Shown here: piece by piece, positions 1-14,000 of the stretch | How positions within the stretch are numbered: the stretch's first letter is position 1 | Layout: each line of letters starts with the position of its first letter | Origin: Bugula neritina | Lineage: Eukaryota > Bryozoa > Gymnolaemata > Cheilostomatida > Bugulidae | NCBI GenBank assembly: GCA_964035545.1 | Contig: OZ037765.1 | Location: 3,899,198 to 3,963,197, forward strand | Length of the DNA: 64,000 nt | Direction of reading: 5' to 3' | Position numbers and translations under genes: made by a program | The notes under the pieces: generated by a model | What the model saw: the letters and a program-made list of their open reading frames with translations, nothing else | What the model was told of the DNA's origin: nothing | Databases searched by the model: none

Positions 1-1036
1 TTTATATTTATAAGCACACACTAAAAATTGAAAGCAAATTATGAATAATGTCATAATATTTCAGCTTTGATTTTATGAGCTATATTTACAGCCACAAAAT
101 ATTTTGGTCAATTATAAGTATTCATTTTTTCGTATTACTTTTTTTTTATTTATGATTTATCAAAATAATTTTAACTGAGTTGGATTAAGTCATAATTGAA
201 AAACTAGATTGATGAATTTTCTATGGCATTTTTAAAAACTGCTTGTATATGTTGTTTACAAATATAATATCAGTGTGATATTTGTAATCTAGAATTGTTT
301 AGTTCAATATGACCTCACAAAGCTTTGATGTATTTTTCTCTTCTTCTTACTTTAATAGTGAACGTCTTGAAAAAGCTATGATTACAAATATCAATGGGTT
401 AATTCAAATATGAGCTGTATAACATGCTAAATTGTTATAAGTTATAGTTCATGCAATACAGGTATATGTTACTTAAGTAAACGTTGTTTATTAAAAACTG
501 CTTTTGGTATATTAATTATATTTGATTTATCCAGGTGTTACTTTTGCCGTACTGCTTTCAAGATTTATAGGTCTGGATTTAAATGAATACTTTAACATAA
601 ATCTAGTAGAAATCAATAATGAGTAATGTTTATTATAATATTATATCATAATATGTTCTTTACATAGGTAGGAATGTTGTGGCTGTCAAACTAAAGAGAT
701 ATTAAATTTCTTTTAAAAATAGTTACAAATATATATATATCCATCTGCAATTTTTAGTATAGCTTCTTTTGTGTAATTTTTCGCCAATATGTGTGTGCTA
801 CTTAAAATGTTTGAAGTAATAAAAAATCTGTAAAACCAATTATATTTGGCAAACCACACAATATTATTATGCTGTATTACAACTAGAAGCTAAAATTTCA
901 CTTTTATTTTTAAATCAATATTACTCTCTCTATTTAGATAAATCAAAAATATAGTATCTCAGGTTGAATTTACTTCAAAAATATATTATAGTTATATACG
1001 TTTCCCAGGTTAATGAAGAATTATGTTGAGTATAGA
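1..1036. other. AT-rich 3' flank of the acetylcholine receptor gene
   Basis: Very AT-rich sequence downstream of the minus-strand receptor gene. I see no coding exon, RNA gene or clear repeat. The part next to the stop codon probably contains the 3' UTR, but I cannot place a cleavage site with confidence. Confidence 0.5.
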
Positions 1037-4000
1037 TTAAAATAGTTTTGTGTTAAACCATTCTCCACCCACCGGCATTAGTATCAAAATACCCAAAGTT
1101 GCACAACTAGTAAAAATTAAATAAATCACAAAGAATAGTCTGTCGAGAACAATAGCCAGAAGTTTCCACTCCTCACTTATACTGTTTTGTCTCTCTTTGC
1201 GTCTCCTGTACTCTGAAAGCTGTTGAAGCTCCCTAATCACAGAGTCGTTGGTGCAACCTCTTTGCTTCGAACAATTCTTTTCCTGTACCGACTTTTTTCG
1301 TAATTGTTTTAAAGTTGTGTAGTTGTCCTCCTTGTCATCCACTAGACACAAGCAGCTAGCAATATCCGAGTTTATCACAGGGATCTGGGTCGTTAACATG
1401 TCAAGGTCATAGCGTTCTATGCTCGCTTCATGCTTTGCGAAACTTGCTATGACATCATCGGCGCACAAATATTTTGACAAATAGTTGAACATAAAGGTTT
1501 TCAATCTTGGTGGTATCTTTTGTACGAGAGGTCCAGAATGGTGCATTTTCAGTACTACTATTGTCTGTATTGTAGCTATTGAGTTGAGGGACATTGTCAC
1601 AAACAAGTAAATTCCTAAAAAAATGATAGTTGAATCAAAATCATGTATGGTAAACGTACAACATGATAAATTGTTAAAAATCATAATGCAATTTGAGCTA
1701 GCAGCGTGCATAAGCTAGTAATAATAATTAATTTTAATAGCTTTACTGTGTGCAAGTAAAGAAAACTATTAGAAAAAACAAAGAAAAGTTACCTATCAAA
1801 GGAATAGATTCTGAAGTCTTGGGCATATTCTCAGCTACAAGTAACATAAACACGGAGAAAGCCAGCAACACGGTTATTCCTAGAGTTATCTTCTCTCCGC
1901 TGTCTGGAGGTAACCAGAAGGTCAGTGTACTGAGTATAGAGAGCCATAGACATGGGAAGACAATGTTAAACATGTAGTACAGCACTCTGCGTCGTGCTAT
2001 GAAAGTATATGTAACCAAGGGATATGGTTCCGCACAGCAGTCGTAGATGAAACCACTTCTGTAAATGTTAAAATAGCAAGAGTACAGTATAATCTGGTAA
2101 AGAGAAGTGGCGGAATACAAACAGATCTTGCTGTCAACTCAATTATGTGGTAAATGTTTCACTCTTCAAAAATCCCAATAACACAATCTAATGCATGTGG
2201 TTTGCTGTATGTATGAATGATATGAAAGATTGAAAGAGCATATGGTGCATTTATAAATATACTTTTACCTAAAAAAAGTTCCAATTTTCAATTAATTTCA
2301 CTCGTTCGAGTACCCCTTTAAAATTTTACTGAAAATCGTTGAAATTATGTTGATGCTGAAACTCACTTTCTAATAGTAAAATATAAATGTAATTTTAGAG
2401 ATGATAAAAATACTTCATGTATGCTATTATGTCAACCTGGAGCATACCTGTTCACAATGACTGCTGAAAGGTCCCATTCACCATTGGACAGATAGTTGGC
2501 CATATCCGTTTCTGGTGACAGTACTGACAAATTCACCTGTGTGCCATCGTATATCCAAGAACCAAACTTGAGGATGCATTTTTGAACATCAAAGGGGAAG
2601 AACCTGACGTCTATGTGACAAGAGGCGTGATATCGGCTAGGGGGCCCCCAGAACACCTCCCCACTTGAGCTCACTGTTATCTTTGTTTTCACACCTTCTT
2701 TATAATCTTCTGCACTGCAGTATATCAACAGGAAATTGGTGACTTGGTGATTCTTTTACCCACATCAATTAATTTAAGTTTTTAGGGTTTTAAAGTCAAG
2801 TAACCTTGTGACTTGTCCATACAACTTAATTTATACAAGTCTTCTAGTTTTGTATTACAGTTATGTAAAGTAAACTCAGTCTTTCATTCAAGTATGACTA
2901 ATAATTATACTTGAAAGATGAAAATCATATATCACAAGTTGTTTTTCACCGGCTTTTTTTCAGTATAGTATAAACTAAACTGTGCGAATGACTAAGTTTA
3001 ATTTTGTTATACATGCTGGTAACATCGTAATAAATAAATCACAGTTAATGCAAGAGTCTAAATAAGATTTTCAATGAATATCATCAATTTCCTCAAAATT
3101 GTTTTGATTGAATAAAGTACAACAAAACTAATATATTTCTGCACAGCAGCTGCAGCAGATAAATTGTTTGCACAAAAATAAAGTAAGAATTCAAAAAACA
3201 CATTGTTTTTCAATGTATGGGTTTTAATGATGGTATGCCAATGCTATTTGTATAAGCCAGGAGAATTTGTGTTTAGTTTAGGTATGCATATATGTATTGT
3301 CACCTGTTATACAAGACAATATCGGGCAGCCAAATTTCATTCTGTGGAATTCTTAATTTATTCAGGTTGTTGTATTTTCTGGGGTCCCATGTAAGCCTTT
3401 CATCTGTCCATACCTGTGCAAGAATTGAAAACATATTGAAGTTGTAACCATTGTTTGTCTTTTCTCATGCATGATAAGTCTAACTTAAAGAACTAGCAAA
3501 TTATGAATGTATCGCTTGGAGTCGACAGCTATATTAATTTGTGCAGTGTTTCAAGTTCAATACTTCGCACACTTTTCAAGACATTTAATCTTAACTTGCA
3601 AAATATTTTACATAAATACAATTTTTACCAAAAACATTATCATTTTGAAAAATATTGCTTAGTGATAATTTTACCTTAATTTAAAAAGATAGTTTATACA
3701 TAATATATTATATTACTTTAGCACTAATTTTTAAATTTATTACTTTTTGACAGCAGTATTTTCACCACAGTTAGCAAGAATTGAATGCATTTAGTACCTG
3801 CTTCTATAAATCTACTGGCTAAAAGATATTAAAAGCTTTGCTATTGAGCATTAACTTGAAAAATCTACTGTTACTTACCTGGGACAGCCAGACATTTATG
3901 GTGAATACTTGGTTCACTTCATCCTATAAAACATAATTTAATATAAAACTGTGTTCTGTTTATGCAAGGTGCAAAGACCACATAAAATGCTCAGCACTTC

Positions 4001-5417
4001 TCAACACACCCATCTGCTTTTGTTGACTAACTAGTCACATGATTCTTTCGCACAGAGTAAAACTATAAAATTTTAGCTTAAGATTCAAAGTGATTATTTT
4101 TCAAAATATTTTTTCAATTCAGTAAAATAAACTAACTCACTCTTCTGTGGTAGGATTATAGTCTAAATATATTATGATCACAGTTAGCATCTAAGTTTAT
4201 AGAGAGAGAGAGGGTGTTACGGCCACCCTTACAGGACTACAGTTGTGTGAGTGACAGTATACTATTTGAGCAATATAGACAGTTTATTAACTGTATCTCA
4301 GTTTAAATAAAACAAGTCAAGTGAACTAAAATATTTTCTTTTGATTTTTTAACAGCTAGGAAGTTGTTACAATTCACTTACATAATATGAAGTAACATTA
4401 TTATATTATAATATAATGTACCATTATAACAGTATACAACAGTATTATTATAAAATAATTTGATTGTGTTTTCGTCAAATCTTACTAATAAAAATACCAT
4501 GCTTCTACCATGAAACTGGCACAGTAAATATTGTGCTTTAACAATCAGGTCTTATAAAATCAATTATATGTCTAGCAGCAGCAACAGCAGCAGTAACAGC
4601 AGCAGCGGCAAGTGTTGCAGAAATATATACAGTGCATAATCAAGATTTAGCTCCTAGGGTTTAAAAAATAGATGGAAGTATTTTGTCAACAGATTTACAT
4701 CAAAACATGCTAGTCTAATTCCTCAAGGACACTGTTAATCTTTGTGGTTATGAATTTGGTTACCTAACATGTAGCTAATGAAGTAAACAACTTAATTATG
4801 TAAAGGACTCACTCACTTCTAAGTTTTTAATAAGTAGAGAGCGGCTCAAGCATGTCTGCTGCAACAGCATTGATTTTTTATTATAAACCTATCAAGGCCG
4901 ACATCAACACTCAATCTATTTTACGTCTTGTAATTATTTAGCAAGTTAAGAGTTTTAACAGAATAAAAGTGAGTCATTCTACATGAATGCAATATGCAGA
5001 GCTTCACAGCTCATGAACAATTAGCACATTAAAGTAATATTTTACATTTTCTGCAGGCTTTTAATTAGCAATTTATTTTTAACTTGAAACTTAAATCAAG
5101 AGCACACAACTAACAAACGCAAACACCCACCTACCCGCTCACTCATCCAACTACCTGCTCACTAATCCACTTACCCATCCATCTGCCCACCCACCTACAC
5201 ACACATACACACGCACATGCACACACCTACCCATCCACAGACACACACCCACCCACCCACCTACCCATCCACACACACCCACCTACACACACATACACAC
5301 CCACCCACCCACCTACCCATCCACACACACCCACCTACACACACATACACACCCACCTACACACACATACACACGCACATTCACACACACACACACATCT
5401 ACACACAAACTCGCACA

Positions 5418-5474
<57 letters not shown>

Positions 5475-6192
5475 CACGCACACACACGCGCACACACACG
5501 CGCACACACGCGCACATGAACATGCACATGAACATGCACACGCGCACACAGTGCTAATGGTGGTACTTATAGAGCAAGTAAGGACTTGGTCTTTGTTTAA
5601 AGAGAGAAGCAACACTTACCAGATCTGATATCTGAATAGGAGTTATCCCAAACAACACCTGAACAGTATGTGATGAATTGAGGACAGGTCGGGCTCTGTT
5701 GTCATAGCGATCTAGTAAATGTTTGATGAGATGAACCTCATCTGTGTACGTCACATTGACATCTAAAAGTATATAGCTTATGAAGTTTAATGCATATAAC
5801 AGAAGATGTCAAACGTAATGCCCTAAATATGGTACAAACTCTAACTTTGATTAATACAATAAATTTCGTTAAACCAATGAGACTATCCAGTTTCAACTTT
5901 TTAACAATTATTAGCAGAAGCCTTTCCCAGCCATTCTACTGCCTCATAATAAATTTGTAACAACAAATTCAATTTGCATTGTGAAGTACTCCTAAAGATC
6001 TTTACCCACTGTAGGCAGGTTTTACAATCAAAAAGCATTTAATAAAATTTGTAGGTAACTAATGCGGCTTCAACTATGAAAATAATTAAATAGTTTAATT
6101 TTTATATTCTTACCTGCGCTGCTCATTGCAAACATTTCAAAACCTAAAACTATTATAAAACATGTTAAAATGCTCAAATGTCTTCTCATCAT
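1037..6192 (-). CDS. Nicotinic acetylcholine receptor subunit, alpha7-like
   Basis: A pentameric acetylcholine-gated cation channel subunit of the plasma membrane. Seven exons join in phase: 6192-6114, 5762-5620, 3923-3879 (45 bp), 3413-3304 (110 bp), 2714-2448, 2058-1793 and 1614-1037, giving 495 residues. The 45- and 110-bp exons are typical of vertebrate nicotinic receptor genes. Residues 1-26 form a signal peptide. The Cys-loop is C158-x13-C172. The ligand-site aromatics are visible (VWLSQ, IWLPD, GSWIYDG), and the vicinal cysteines C222-C223 in [10 protein letters not shown] mark it as an alpha-type subunit. M1 is about 240-263, M2 about 271-290, M3 about 303-322 and M4 about 470-488. 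GEK before M2 predicts cation selectivity. The M3-M4 loop is short. I cannot tell which invertebrate paralogue this is. Confidence 0.95.
5101..5545. repeat. CA-rich simple repeat in receptor intron 2
   Basis: Degenerate CA/CCA/CCTA repeat that becomes an almost pure (CA)n tract around 5419-5466 and then a CG/CA mix. A roughly 45-bp higher-order unit of the type cacccacctacacacacata recurs near 5255-5370. It lies inside intron 2 of the receptor gene. The open reading frames across it on both strands are repeat artefacts. Confidence 0.95.
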
Positions 6193-7180
6193 GTCGTTTA
6201 TAGTACGTCCTTCCTGGTTATGCCAACTAAACCTGCGTAATATGTGACATGCGAACTAGTGATGAATGCATTCATTTCATTAGTTCCGCCCACCTCTAGT
6301 TTGTAGCTAATTGGTTTAAGTGTTGAGAGAAGATTTAAGGAGTGCAGAGTATATTAGAAGTTGTTGTCTTGCTGATGGTTAATTACACTTTAAGTAACTC
6401 AATGACTTCCACTCGATACATTGAGTTCTAATAAAATTAGGCTAATAAAAGGGACCAGCCTACGGATTAATTTACATGCTCTCTAAAATCTTTTATAGAA
6501 ATTACACCGTAGAGTGTAGAGGTTGATGCTTGAGCTGTTGCCAATAAATTTATTCATCATCTTCAAGGCTGGAAGCATAAAAATTGTAATTCTGAAATGT
6601 TGTTTTTTTTCAAATAAAGGAAAGAATGTTGAATTTAAAACCTACAGTTAGTTAAAAATGTGAAGGCCGCATTCAGTGCGTAAATTAATTCTAGTCTTAA
6701 CAAATTAACAAGGAGAAAATATCTTTTAGACTACTATTTTATATGCTTTTAGAACATTGCATCAACTGGCTATGTTATGTATTTAGGATTTTCTTTTATA
6801 GCTTGCTATGTCTTACTTTGTATCTGAAGCTTTCTTCTAGCTATAACCTTAGCTTCCTGTGTGTCTACAGTGCTTTTTTCCTATTTACCTTTTATTATTG
6901 ATGTGATATCATACATGGCTATTTTCTGCAAAGTTTTAAATAAGCAAGGCATTATTTAATTTATGTTCAATGTTTATTTTTCATTAAGATTCATCTTGAG
7001 TACCACATATACTTTATCTATTTCATTTATTGTTGTATTAGAATTGAAAATCAATTACATAACATAGTTAGAAAGTTACTGTGTCAGCAATAAATATATA
7101 TAAAACAATTACTATTTACAGTTCCAAAAGATCATAAATTGAGTGAATATAGAGAACTAAGGATTTGAAACAACTGCACT
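6193..7180. other. Intergenic region between receptor 5' end and NME5 3' end
   Basis: About 1 kb separating the start of the receptor gene from the stop of NME5, both on the minus strand. It should contain the receptor promoter and 5' UTR and the NME5 3' UTR. I see no TATA box at a convincing place and no further coding exon. Confidence 0.5.
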
Positions 7181-10025
7181 CTATGCCTCTTCAACAGATG
7201 GGCCATTACTTGCAATCTTCGGCTTGTTAGGATTGTTATCTATCAGCCAATCAGCAAGCCACACCTGGAACAATAATAAAAGACAATAAGGTTGATGTCA
7301 TAAATTAAAATCCAATAAAATAAATATAAAATTTATCTAATAATTTAAAATTGCAGTTGCAAGAATATAAAAAGATTCTAGTGAGCTAAAATTTCAAACA
7401 GTGTTTTTACTAAAATTTAAAATCATTTCTACCAAAACAAAAGATGATTATTCTCACGCCTAACAAGCAATGCATGCTTACTGCCGCTTGCAACTTGACA
7501 ATTTAGAACCAACTAGAAATGAAATCCTGGGCTTCTGGTAACTACTGGTTCAAAATTCCATGTAAATTTAAAGTTAGCAATTTTTATAAAATCTATAGCA
7601 AAATAATTACAATGTTATTTTGTCGTTCTACAGGCATTAGGCTGTCTACAGGAAAACTATATGTACTAAATACAAAGTAATAAATAGAATCAAGATACTA
7701 ATATAAGCTGTTTTAGAAAAAAGATAGTCAATATTGTTGAAATTATCGAAAGAATTCTCTTTAACACACACTATATGCACACTTACCACTGGATCTTCTG
7801 GCTTCTGCTTACATAGTGCTGTCAATCCTTTCAGGAGTGTTGGGTTTATCTAAACATATAATTTTATTATTAGTAAGTTTCTATAATACCTATAAGGTTT
7901 GTGTGATCAATATTTAATGATAGATAGAATGTCTAAAACATTTTCTCCAATAGCATAAACGTAGCAATTATAAAGTACCATATTGAATGCAACTAGCAAG
8001 GTTTAAGACTTAAAATCAAGTTAAAATGCGTGTCACATTTAAATGAGACAAAGCTTGTGTAGAAATTATTTGAAGCTGTCTATTCTAAGCACTATATTTT
8101 TTATATTCTTGTTTAATCTTTTGCACGGTTTGTTTCAATATATGGCTTATAACATATATAGTATAGAAGGTATTATATGCAGCATATACAAATCAATAAG
8201 GCATGTATAGTATATAGTTATATACAGCATATAGCATATAAGACAAATAATATAACATATAAGGCAGATTGAACAATAAAAAATACTGTAATACTAACTG
8301 TTGAATAATGCTTGCTGGTAAAACCCACCTCATGCGAGAGATAATCTTTGGCAGCTTGACCAGTGGGAACAGGTTCTATGATGCTGTCAGGGAAGAAAAA
8401 TCTTATTTCTCTTTCTGCACTTGAGAATGAGTCACTTCCGTGCAGAGCATTCCGCTGGTCGTCCGTTCCATATATGGCTCTTAGACTGTAAAGTTGTATG
8501 TTGAATCAAATAAGTGCAACGTATGACTTAGAATAGTAGAATCGAAGCGATTGTTAGCCATTGTAAATATCATAAGTTGAACACTACAATTGTTTTTTTA
8601 TCTTATGGATTTGTTTAGTTGTAAAAGTTATAGTGATAGTGGCAGTTTGGCCGTGAATAGCATAGTAGTAAAGGTTGAATAAATGACAGAGGTGTTGGTA
8701 GTTTTCATGCCACAAATAACTTTAGCAACAACCATTTAAGTAACATTAGTGTATGAGTTTGTAATAATTAGGCAGTTTTGACTGTTGTAGAATAAAAGGC
8801 AACAGGTAATTCTGACTTAATGCTGACTATTAATACTACAAGTATTTCTTAAAATAATTATTTATAACAACTAATTAGCATTTCAGATATTAACTAGTTT
8901 TTGTACTGACAAAGTCGAAAGTTCAGCAACAGCTGCTGCACCATTCAGTTGAAATGCTGTCACATGCTAGATTTTAATCACTTTGAGGACGTTTAATTTT
9001 CTTAATGCTACTTCATGTTTCATGCATTGCATTTTTGAGGACAGCTGCTGTTTGCCTGCGTTTCTACCTGCGCCTCCTATCAGCACTCTGCTGCCTCAAC
9101 ATATTATTTTTAACCTAAAGCATAATCTATTTTTAGAACTGACTCATTTCCACACTTACCAATCAGGATGTGTTTGTCGAGCTTTAAGTGTGTTTGTAGG
9201 GCCAATCAAATCTCTCCAGTGAGCAATAGCTTTTTCTCGAGCAAGAGCGAGTGCAATAATTGGTCCACTACTTATATATGCCACTAGAGATGGGAAGAAT
9301 AGTTTCCCATAATGCTCAGCATAAAAGTCACTAGCTTGTTCTGGAGTCAGTTGAACTCTACGAGTCTGGTAATAAAAATTAACACCAATCATTTGCTAGG
9401 TTGCAAAAAAACTTAAAGTTTGCCAGGCAGAAAAATTCAAAGTCAGTAAACAAAATTAAAAAACAAGTATCAATAAAATTAAAATTAAAAAAAAACGTTA
9501 TTCTTCGGTATCATTTTTACTGCCTTTATCACAATCAGAGTTTGGATACAAATTTTACTTTCACTAGTACTGCAAAAATAAATAAATTAATTTTATTAAA
9601 GAATAAGCTTCACTTTGAATTTTTTTTATAGCATTTACTTTTAGGAGTAGTTACTCGTTTCAAGCAAGATAGAAATCAAACTCAAAATCGAAAGTAGGTA
9701 TCTTTAGAATGTTAACCTAAGCAGATAAGCCAATTAAAAGCAAAACTATTTTTTTTGCGTTTACTTATTTTTTGAGCACTTGTAGGCGTAACTGTTATCT
9801 GTGACTACGGCGCTGCTATTTTAACTGCAGTTGAACAGAGTGAAATATTTTTACATAATATTTACGTTTTGATTTACTTACACTCAAAATTGAAAACCCA
9901 GTTCGCAAAATAATATCTTTGATTTCTTCGTATTTGTGTGTAGCGTCTGGTTTAATAATAGCTAGAGTTCGTTCTATAAATATTTTAGGCAATTCAGGAA
10001 CAGGGTAAATTTCTTGGGCTGCCAT
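7181..10025 (-). CDS. NME5: NME5-like nucleoside diphosphate kinase, ciliary
   Basis: Group II nucleoside diphosphate kinase homologue, known in animals as a radial-spoke and axoneme protein of cilia and sperm flagella. Five exons in phase: 10025-9882, 9365-9160, 8485-8329, 7849-7787 and 7264-7181, giving 217 residues against about 212 in human. The NDK domain (about 15-150) begins ERTLAIIKPDA and carries the catalytic-histidine motif RNALHGSDS with the histidine at 132, so the active-site residue is kept. The C-terminal DPY-30-like helix ends in VVWLADWLI. The start is the first ATG of exon 1; homology begins about 15 residues later. Group II NDKs often have little kinase activity, so a structural axonemal role is likely. 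Confidence 0.95.
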
Positions 10026-11065
10026 GTTGACAATCTTGGAAAAGAAACTTCGTTGACAACGCAGATACAGCTAGATCACTTTACTAATGGCATAACTATT
10101 TATACAATCGCTAGGCAACAACTCTTGTTGGTATTTCGAAATAGTTTACGAACTTCTTTGGAAAGATAACTCCTAATAGAAATATTGGGCTAATAACTTT
10201 AATTGAGATATGAAAGCGACAATTTTTCAAGGCTTTGAGTTTTGTAATTTAAATAAACTCATTTTACTTGATTGGAGTACAACAGAAACCAAATTTATAC
10301 AAATATCCAACATTCAAGCTATGCAATATTTAGGAATACCTATGAATTTACTATTTTTTTTAATATATAATAATATAATATTAATATAATCATGAATAAG
10401 TATTAGTAGATGTTGTTATCCATCATATTACTAACAGCTAATTTAAAAGCAAATAACTATAACATCATATCATGGCTTCAAATCACAGTATGAATTACTT
10501 TGTGGTCTGAATTTTAGATTACTGAAACTAATCAGAGATAAAAAGCACCAATAAGTTATAATGGAAACTAAGACTTTTATTGTTATCATTAAAAATTTAA
10601 ATACAAAAAGCAGCTAATTCAATAATCTTATAGACATGTCATAAAAAGTAAAACCAACGAATGAATGCGAAAAAATCAACCTTAGGAGTTTAAAGGGCAG
10701 ATGTGTCCTAAAAATAGCTGTTTATTATGCTGAGCTTTGAAATGCAATACAGTTTAAATTGAGTTCCCATTAATTTTGTTCACCAGAGTTGAAAAATGAC
10801 GATAAAAATTCATCAGACAACCAAATAGGAAACTGTGATATGGAAAAATAAGAGCAAGATATTTTACAATATAGACATAAAACAAGCCATCATTTGGCAA
10901 TTCATTTTCAAACATTATAGAATGGCATATAAAAATAGTTATAAATAGGGTTTTGATTCACAGCGAGAATACTGCAGATGGGGATTATCCAACCAGATCG
11001 TTGGACTGACTAGTTCGGATGGCACTGAGACGTTAGCCGAAAGATCTGTGTAATAAAATAAACTA
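10026..11065. other. Intergenic region between NME5 and KLHL18
   Basis: About 1 kb between the NME5 start codon and the KLHL18 stop codon, both minus strand. It holds the NME5 5' UTR and promoter and the KLHL18 3' UTR. The open frame at 10939-11154 overlaps the KLHL18 terminal exon in another frame and is not a gene. Nothing else is recognisable. Confidence 0.5.
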
Positions 11066-14000
11066 TCAGCTATATTTAGCCTTGGTTCTGAGAGATGAGA
11101 ATGAACCTTGACTAATGAGTGACTTAGCACTTTTAAATGCGTCTTTACAGTCAAAAGCTTTAGGGATCACTCCGACCCCCACCCCACCCTCGTGTGCAAC
11201 CATAGGAGGAGCTAGAACCCATTCATCTAGTGTAGGATCATACATCTCCACGCAGGTCAGGTTGTTCTGGCCATCATAACCACCTGGTAGACAAACAAAC
11301 ACGTGAAATACAAAATGATCTTATGATTAGATTTATTCTACGCCTTCACTATAACACATTAAGTGCCTTAACTGTGTTGAAACAATGAAATACTATAAGG
11401 TTTAGATAGAAAACTCTAAAATATAATCAACAAAATAGTAATTCATATAAATATATACATATACGTATTTATTTAACACTACTTGACACTCTTTTTTTCC
11501 ACAAGAATATTTAATTATTCAATAAAAACATGACAAATAAATACCAAGAGATGCACAATAACATCCCTGGAACAGTGGAGTTATGTACACCAGACAATAC
11601 AGTTATTGTCGAGTACTGCAAGAGTTAACACGGAGAAATATCTCACCAATGGCATAGAGTTTCCCACAGCTGGCCACCAGAGCCACTCTACTTCTCGGTA
11701 CGGTCATGGGTGCCACTGACTTCCACTTGTTTAGTAGAGGGTCGTAGTATTCACAGGTCTTTAGAAATCGCTGTCCATCATAACCACCTAAAATTATTCG
11801 TAACATGAGGGAACATAACTCCACATAATTGTATGCATAGAACTTTGTGTTGGCATTCCAAGGCAAAGTACAGCCGCATGGCAACAACATATTTGCATAA
11901 AACGAATAAAAATAAAAATAAATCCTAATATTAATTCCCCACGTAGATATGAAATATTAGATTTAATAATAAATAAAAACTATTTCAAGATGCACCATAA
12001 GATACAAAAGCATTTTATTCAAATAACAATATAAAATAAACAACTTGAATGAATGAAGGCTAAAACTTACTTGACTTACAAATTAACGCATGTTAAATTT
12101 CTATGATACAAATGCATCATTCAAATGATTATTGGTAACATTACTAGTGAATCAGCTCATGTAGGATATAGACTGAGTACCTGCGGCGTAGAGACGGCCG
12201 TTCAGAGCCACCGCTCCTAGTCTGCACCTCCTTGACTGCATTGGACAGACAGACACCCATTGCCTGGTGGTCTTGTTATAACACTCAACCTTGACATTTA
12301 ATATAACCAGTCACAGCGGAACAATGAAAGCTAATATGTTGTCTTACAATTTAATTCTAGCCTGTCTATTATGAATTTATCCAACAATAGTGTAACAATA
12401 AAATACAATAAAACTTAAAAATATTATATTACAAATCTTCAGACTTTAATTCATCAAAATTTCCACAACAGTTGTATGCATTTAAAAAAGTAGATGCTAT
12501 TAAATTTGTTTGTAATCAATTATTAATAGTTATCCTCTTTCCTCTATTACAGAGTTTCAAGAGGGAATAACTTCAAAGTATAGTTCACTTTACCACTGTT
12601 CTACTTGTGAATGTAACTCACAGAGTCAAATATTGACAGTCCGTCATGCCCTCCCAAGGCATAGATTTTACCATCGAAAGCAACAATACCGGCAGCACTC
12701 CTCGGTCTCGTCATCCGGGTCAGCGACCGCCATCTGCAACATTCCCGACACTAACAGCTAACGGGTTTATTTAATAAGTATCGGTGTTTCCACTCTTTCT
12801 TGATAAATAAAGATATCTTATCATTGAAGCCACTCGACACAGTTTAACCAAAGTGCTTTAATTTCAGGAAAGTTAAATTACAAAAGCTGCAATCATAAAG
12901 TTGATAGATCGCATTTGAATTGGTATTAAATCAGCTTTTAGCTCTTTTTTATTCATTAAAATTTATTCTCACAGATGATTCAATTGTAATCTTACAATTT
13001 ATTTTATCAACAGTAAAAATAACTTGCTGTCAATATTAACACTGAAAATAACCGATTAAATAAACTGTGCAAAAAATAATTGATATAAACAGTATATAGC
13101 ATAGTATACAGTATATAGTATAGTATATAGTATAGTATACAGTATATAGCATAGTATATAGTATAGTATAGAGTATATAGTGTAGTATATAGTATATAGT
13201 ATATAGTATACAGTATATAGTATAGGATACTTGACACTGACTTGTTAGAGGTTTTAGTGTAACACTCGACTGTATCTAGTGACGTCATCCCATCAAACCC
13301 TCCACAGACGTAGAGTCTACCATCCATAGAAGCTGCTCCAAGAGCACTACAGCAATATGTATGTCTATGTATTGATGAAATACACTAAGTCAACATAGAA
13401 TGTGTAGCTGTAAACACGTGTACTACATAGTCATGGTTGTGGTGGGTATTGGGTTCCTCTAATTATTGAACTGAGGTGGAATTTTAAATGTTATGCTACG
13501 AGTATGTAAACATTCAAACAAATGACTTTTTAAATTCAAGCTTTGATTGCCGAACCAATCTAACTATCTATGATAATATTTGACTATGAATCAAGTATTG
13601 AAAGCATTATACAAATTAAAAAAAATTATACAGAGTCCATACAAACTAGTCTTTCATACACAATACCATCAACAAAGTATTCAGTATAAACTGATTTTCA
13701 GTTTATATATAAAAAATCCTATCATATATACAATATATAAAAAGTATATATAATATAAATATGTCCAAACAAGCCTCAGTAAAACACTGATAAAACTAAC
13801 CTGCGGGGACATGTCAAGGGGGCTACGGCTTTCCATTCCATAGTTGAGGGTTCAAACACCTCAACAGTGTCAAGTCGGGCCGTGCCGTTGTACCCGCCAA
13901 TAGCATACAACTCCCCGTCTAGAACACTGACTCCAACACGACTACGTAGAGTTCGCATGGGAGTAGACTTGGTCCATTTACCAACCAGAGGGTTGAATAT

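Noticed and set aside
5217-5615. Several ORFs of 70-100 codons on both strands rich in His/Thr or Cys/Val
   Set aside because: They are translations of a CA microsatellite with no family similarity and lie in a receptor intron.
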